Both the position numbers and the translations under genes were made by a program. This document shows, one piece after another, positions 51,833 through 55,106 of a stretch of 55,106 bases of DNA (the first letter of the stretch is position 1; each line of letters starts with the position of its first letter). The notes beneath the pieces are model-generated. The model was not told where the DNA came from. It made no database searches and was given only the letters and a program-made list of their open reading frames with translations. This stretch comes from UBA1732 sp045114455 (GTDB lineage Bacteria; Verrucomicrobiota; Lentisphaeria; Victivallales; UBA1829): positions 1-55,106 of the forward strand of contig JBGUKN010000095.1 in the NCBI GenBank assembly GCA_045114455.1. Reading direction: 5' to 3'.

Positions 51833-52417
51833 TTACAGGACGCCCTTCGTGGAGGGCACACCCTGCACGCGGGGATCCACGGAAACGGCCTCGGCCAGCG
51901 CGCGGGACAGCCCCTTGAAGATCGCCTCGAACACATGGTGCACCTCGCCCGAGGAGAGCATGCGGATGTGGAGCGTAATGCCGCCCTTCACGGAAAAAGC
52001 CTGGAAAAACTCCTTGAAGAGGGCGGTATCCAGGTCCTTGATATACTCCGTCGGCGGCTCCACGTCGTAGACCAGGAACGGACGCCCGGAGAGGTCGAGC
52101 GCGACCTGCGCGAGGGATTCGTCCATCGGCAGCAGGAAACTCCCGTAGCGGCGGATGCCCTCCTTTGCGCCGAGCGCCTGCGTCAGCGCGTGCCCCATGG
52201 TCAACCCGAGGTCCTCCATCGTGTGATGGCAGTCCACGTTCAAATCGCCGTCCGCGCGGACCACAAGGTCGAATCCGCCGTGCCGGGCGAAAAGCGTCAG
52301 CATATGGTCCATAAAAGGAATGCCCGTGTCGATCTCGCCGCGCCCGGTCCCGTCCAGATTCCATTTCACATAGATAGACGTTTCGTTCGTTTTGCGTTCG
52401 ATTTCCGCGATTCTCAT
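51833..52417 (-). CDS. hisB: Imidazoleglycerol-phosphate dehydratase
   Basis: Catalyses the sixth step of histidine synthesis. The 194-residue monofunctional enzyme has the two duplicated metal-binding halves: FMDHMLTLFARHGGFDL and CHHTMEDLGLTMGHAL in the first, SSGEVHHVFEAIFKGLSRAL in the second. AAGGAG precedes the ATG at 52417; the upstream in-frame start at 52465 lies over the promoter. No other his gene is here, so the pathway is scattered in this genome. Confidence 0.96.
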   Translation of the reverse strand: MRIAEIERKTNETSIYVKWNLDGTGRGEIDTGIPFMDHMLTLFARHGGFDLVVRADGDLNVDCHHTMEDLGLTMGHALTQALGAKEGIRRYGSFLLPMDESLAQVALDLSGRPFLVYDVEPPTEYIKDLDTALFKEFFQAFSVKGGITLHIRMLSSGEVHHVFEAIFKGLSRALAEAVSVDPRVQGVPSTKGVL

Positions 52418-52455
52418 ACCGCAAGTCTCCTTTTGAATAGTTTTTCCATCACAAT

Positions 52456-52484
52456 ACATTAGCATGACCGGCCGTCCTTTTCAA
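52456..52484 (-). promoter_or_regulatory. promoter of hisB
   Basis: Minus strand: -35 TTGAAA, 17-bp spacer, -10 TAATGT with extended TGC. Confidence 0.55.
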
Positions 52485-52536
52485 ACGTTTTTGCCCCTTT
52501 TTTGCGCCTTTTTCGCGCGTGTTTTTACTTTGGCGT

Positions 52537-52564
52537 TTGAATTCTCGCGTTTCAAATCTATATT
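52537..52564 (+). promoter_or_regulatory. promoter of the repeat protein/folD unit
   Basis: -35 TTGAAT, 16-bp spacer, -10 TATATT, about 60 bases upstream of the ATG at 52625. Confidence 0.55.
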
Positions 52565-52624
52565 TAACTGTTGATCTTTTTCCCGCGGCTTCCCATGCGC
52601 GGGGCAAACCTTTTTCCCGGGTGC

Positions 52625-53212
52625 ATGACGATGAAACATTTCTGCTTTTTCCTGCTTTTTTCCATGACGGCGGTCCTGGCCGCGGCGGAAACGAAACCTG
52701 CCGAAACGGCAAAACCCGCAGCGGCTGCAACGGCAGCGAAGCCCGCCGAAACGGCAAAACCCGCAGCAGCCGCAACGGCAGCGAAGCCCGCCGGGACTGC
52801 AAAGCCCGCCGTCTCCGTGCTGACCTCGATCTATCGCCCAGACCGCGATCCCTCCGAATTCGCCGACCCGGAAAAAGCCGAATCCCTGCTCAACCGCCGC
52901 GCCGAACTGGTCCGGAAGATCCAGGACGAACGCAAACGTCTCCTGAAAGAAGACACCGCGGCGAAGAAACTGAACGAGGAGATCATGGTCCTGAACCGCA
53001 AGCTCGCCTCGCTCCTTGAGACCAAGAAATCCATGATCGAGCTCAACTCCCAGCTGCTCGACCTGGACAACGCCATTTCCAGGCTCAAACCCGCGCCTCC
53101 GCCGGAACCGGACACGAAAGCCGAAGCCAAACCGGACACGAAAGCCGAAACGAAACCCGAGGCGAAAACCGAGACGAAGACCAAAGACGGCGGCAAGGCC
53201 GGGAAGGAGTGA
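52625..53212 (+). CDS. Secreted Ala/Lys/Pro-repeat coiled-coil protein
   Basis: Unrecognised 195-residue protein. MTMKHFCFFLLFSMTAVLAA is a signal peptide (ATG at 52625 or 52631; neither has a strong ribosome-binding site). Two 15-residue repeats KPAETAKPAAAATAA and part of a third follow, then a charged coiled coil at about 77-155 (LLNRRAELVRKIQDERKRLL), then a Lys/Glu/Thr-rich tail. The Ala/Lys/Pro composition resembles flexible periplasmic spacers such as the TonB or TolA linker. folD starts 6 bp after its stop, so they share a transcript. Confidence 0.7.
   Translation: MTMKHFCFFLLFSMTAVLAAAETKPAETAKPAAAATAAKPAETAKPAAAATAAKPAGTAKPAVSVLTSIYRPDRDPSEFADPEKAESLLNRRAELVRKIQDERKRLLKEDTAAKKLNEEIMVLNRKLASLLETKKSMIELNSQLLDLDNAISRLKPAPPPEPDTKAEAKPDTKAETKPEAKTETKTKDGGKAGKE
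52694..52810 (+). repeat. 45-bp tandem repeat in the secreted repeat protein
   Basis: Two full units (52694-52738 and 52739-52783) and a partial third (52784-52810). The full units differ by only a few silent bases, indicating recent duplication. Confidence 0.85.
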
Positions 53213-53218
53213 TCGAAT

Positions 53219-54112
53219 ATGTCCGCAAACCTCATCAACGGTAACGAAATCTCCAAAGCCGTCAATGCCGAAACCGCAGCCGAAGTCGCGGAGATCGTCG
53301 CGAAATTCCAGGCTCAGCCTGCCCTGGCGGTCATTCTGGTCGGCGAGGACCCGGCCTCCCAGGTCTACGTCTCCCGCAAGGCGAAGAAATGCGCCGAGCT
53401 CGGGATCCGATCCGAAAAGATCGTGCTTCCGGCTGACACCTCCGAGGCCGAACTGCTCGCGATCATCGCAAAGCTCAACGCCGACCCGTCCATCCACGGC
53501 ATCCTCGTCCAGTCGCCTGTCCCGAAGCAGATCGATGAACGCAGCGTCGTGCTCGCCATCGACCCGGCAAAGGACGTCGACTGCTTCCACCCGGCCAACG
53601 TCGGAAAGATGATGCTCGGCGACTTCTCCGGGTTCCTGCCCTGCACGCCGTGGGGCGTGACCGTCCTGCTGGAACGCTCCGGCGTCGTCACGCGCGGCAA
53701 AAACGCCGTCGTGCTCGGGCGCTCCAACATCGTCGGCAAGCCCATGGCCGCCATGCTCGCGGCAAAAGCTCCGTTCGGCGACGCCACCGTCACCGTTTGC
53801 CATTCTCACACCCGCGACCTCGCCGCTGTCACGCTTCAGGCGGACATCATCGTCGCCGCCCTCGGCATCCCGCGTTTCCTGAAGGGCGAACAGGTGAGGG
53901 AAGGCGCCGTGGTGATCGACGTCGGCATCAACCGCATCCCCGATCCGGCCGCAAAGAACGGCTGCCGCCTCGTCGGCGACGTCGATTTCGACTCCGTCGC
54001 GGAAAAGGCTTCCCTCATCACCCCGGTTCCCGGCGGCGTCGGTCCCATGACCATCGCCATGCTCATGAAGAACACGCTCCGGGCCTGCCGCGCGGCACTG
54101 AAGACCGCCTGA
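53219..54112 (+). CDS. folD: Methylenetetrahydrofolate dehydrogenase/methenyl-THF cyclohydrolase
   Basis: FolD interconverts 5,10-methylene-THF and 10-formyl-THF, the product of fhs. The 297-residue protein has the catalytic Lys region YVSRKAKKCAELGI near residues 50-63, GILVQSPVPKQID, the NADP-binding VVLGRSNIVGKPMAAML near 163-179, and the C-terminal TPVPGGVGPMTIAMLMKNT. AAGGAG precedes the ATG. Length and motifs are normal. Confidence 0.97.
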   Translation: MSANLINGNEISKAVNAETAAEVAEIVAKFQAQPALAVILVGEDPASQVYVSRKAKKCAELGIRSEKIVLPADTSEAELLAIIAKLNADPSIHGILVQSPVPKQIDERSVVLAIDPAKDVDCFHPANVGKMMLGDFSGFLPCTPWGVTVLLERSGVVTRGKNAVVLGRSNIVGKPMAAMLAAKAPFGDATVTVCHSHTRDLAAVTLQADIIVAALGIPRFLKGEQVREGAVVIDVGINRIPDPAAKNGCRLVGDVDFDSVAEKASLITPVPGGVGPMTIAMLMKNTLRACRAALKTA

Positions 54113-54143
54113 ACCGAATCCCGCCGAAAAGAGGGGACCGCAT

Positions 54144-55106
54144 ATGCCTTTCCTGTTCAAACTCGTCGCCATCCTCATCGGCATTTTCATCTGGAAAACC
54201 GTTGTCGCGAGTTTCAAAAAGGCGAACAAGGCGATGCACGACGACTCGTACGAAGACAATGACGAGCCCGCGCCCGCAGCTCAACAGGATTTTCTGGGGC
54301 AGTGGCGGGAAGCGGCGAAACGGCTGGCCTGCACGTTCGACCCCGGGAAGAAACCGAACGGAGGCGACGCCTCCATCACCGGCAGGTTCTCGGGACATGC
54401 GATCACCATCAAGCGGTTCGGGCGCAACTACGTCCGGTATTTCGTCTCGTTCCGGCAGGCTCCCGGGTTTCAGGTCTGTGTCGTCCGCGACCTGGAGAAT
54501 ATCGCGGAACGCATTCTGGACGGCCATCCGGTCTTCCCCTCGAAAATGTTTTTCTCCTCGCAGGAACCGGACTTCTACTGTTCGGCGGAGTCCGAGGAGG
54601 CATTCGACCGGTTTCTGGACACGCCGTCGAACCGGTCCGCCGTGCTCAACCTCGTCCGGACATTTCCCGCCGGGATGTTCAACGGCGAAGGCGTATCCGT
54701 GCGTCTGCGCGCCACGACGCCGGACATCACCGTCATCAGCCGCATGGCCGCCATCGCGAACGCGCTGGAAATGCCCTCGTCCACGCCGATGCCCGACCTG
54801 GAGACCGCATCGGAAAAGACGCTGCTCCATGTGCCGCCTGTCCAGCCGCTTCCGCCTGCGGACGCCGCGGAAGAAAATGCCATTCCCCCAAAACGCTTCC
54901 CGCCGATCCAGATCGGGAAATCACCCGCCTCGAGGACTTCGAAGATCGCGCATCGGACGGGCGGTTCGGATTCTTCTTCCTCCCGCCGGACGACCGTCAT
55001 CCGCATCTCGCCGGAGGCAAAACGCTCCGGGCAGTCCGATATCCTGAAAGCAGACGTCGTGCGAAGCGCGAACTCGTCCGCGCCTCCTGCGTCTGCATCC
55101 GTACCA
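54144..55106 (+). CDS. Membrane-anchored protein of unknown function, C-terminus cut
   Basis: The frame stays open for 321 codons to the window edge, so the protein is incomplete. It opens MPFLFKLVAILIGIFIWKTV, an N-terminal membrane anchor, then an acidic linker and a mixed alpha/beta region (about 50-215: ITGRFSGHAITIKRFG, RYFVSFRQAPGFQVCVV). A Pro/Ser-rich tail follows and the end is Ser/Arg-rich. GAGGGG precedes the ATG at 54144, 31 bp after folD. No family was recognised. It is probably the third gene of the folD unit. Confidence 0.7.
   Translation, partial: MPFLFKLVAILIGIFIWKTVVASFKKANKAMHDDSYEDNDEPAPAAQQDFLGQWREAAKRLACTFDPGKKPNGGDASITGRFSGHAITIKRFGRNYVRYFVSFRQAPGFQVCVVRDLENIAERILDGHPVFPSKMFFSSQEPDFYCSAESEEAFDRFLDTPSNRSAVLNLVRTFPAGMFNGEGVSVRLRATTPDITVISRMAAIANALEMPSSTPMPDLETASEKTLLHVPPVQPLPPADAAEENAIPPKRFPPIQIGKSPASRTSKIAHRTGGSDSSSSRRTTVIRISPEAKRSGQSDILKADVVRSANSSAPPASASVP

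Overview
The window is a 55.1 kb piece of a GC-rich bacterial chromosome, densely coding, with AT-rich intergenic gaps. Bacterial-type housekeeping genes, a TIGR04073 (exosortase-associated) type secreted protein, a QueF, an EpmA/EF-P pair and a fused LplT-PlsC-acyl-ACP ligase fit a Gram-negative member of the PVC superphylum. My best guess is Lentisphaerota (Victivallales-like); this rests on gene content, not on a phylogeny. There are 49 protein genes (two cut by the window edges), one tRNA-Ser(GGA), three clear intrinsic terminators, about 18 promoters and one complex intergenic tandem repeat. No phage, insertion sequence, CRISPR array or rRNA was seen.

Region by region. (1) 1-7.2 kb, minus strand: a WaaG-like glycosyltransferase (partial), EF-P lysyl ligase epmA, efp, formate-THF ligase fhs, hemW, a SurA-like chaperone, and a glycerol-1-phosphate dehydrogenase. 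(2) 7.2-11 kb, minus: an unusual MerR-like HTH protein with a membrane segment and coiled coil, ribF, and a secreted ankyrin/STN-like protein. (3) 11-16 kb: pyrH on plus, then a lipoprotein serine hydrolase, argB, argJ and queF on minus. (4) 16-21 kb, plus: the TIGR04073 protein, priA, a cysteine-less thioredoxin-fold protein with a poly-serine tract, and a histidine phosphatase, then tRNA-Ser on minus. (5) 21-31.4 kb: an MFS transporter and a thioester-reductase-like SDR on minus, ychF and murJ on plus, a 124-bp-period repeat, the 1158-residue LplT-Aas fusion on minus, and a divergent MarR. (6) 31.4-36.6 kb, minus: one probable operon hom - aspartokinase (ectoine-type subfamily) - dCMP deaminase - secreted protein - acyl-ACP thioesterase. 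(7) 36.8-42.2 kb, plus: a surface-polysaccharide operon with three glycosyltransferases, a dTDP-hexose 3,4-ketoisomerase, a sugar aminotransferase and a GNAT, together suited to making and attaching a 3-acylamino-3,6-dideoxyhexose. (8) 42.2-48 kb, minus: two paralogous membrane proteins, then lgt - rluD - orphan N6-adenine methyltransferase. (9) 48-55.1 kb: dedA, comM, rarA, hisB, a secreted Ala/Lys/Pro-repeat protein, folD and a partial membrane-anchored protein.

Functional links: fhs and folD both serve one-carbon folate metabolism; hom/ask, argB/argJ and hisB serve amino-acid synthesis; murJ, lgt, SurA-like, LplT-Aas, the WaaG-like enzyme and the sugar operon serve the cell envelope. Many promoters share the pattern TTGCAT-N17-TATATT, often with an extended TGn -10, which looks like the local sigma-70 consensus.

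The most interesting items are: the tandem repeat with complementary hairpin loops that also supplies the end of the aas-like gene; the fused Aas whose acyltransferase HX4D histidine is Arg; the HTH-membrane-coiled-coil protein beside the G1P dehydrogenase; the shared promoter pattern; and terminators lying directly against the start codons of priA and the MFS gene. I found no clearly new multi-gene defence or mobile system.
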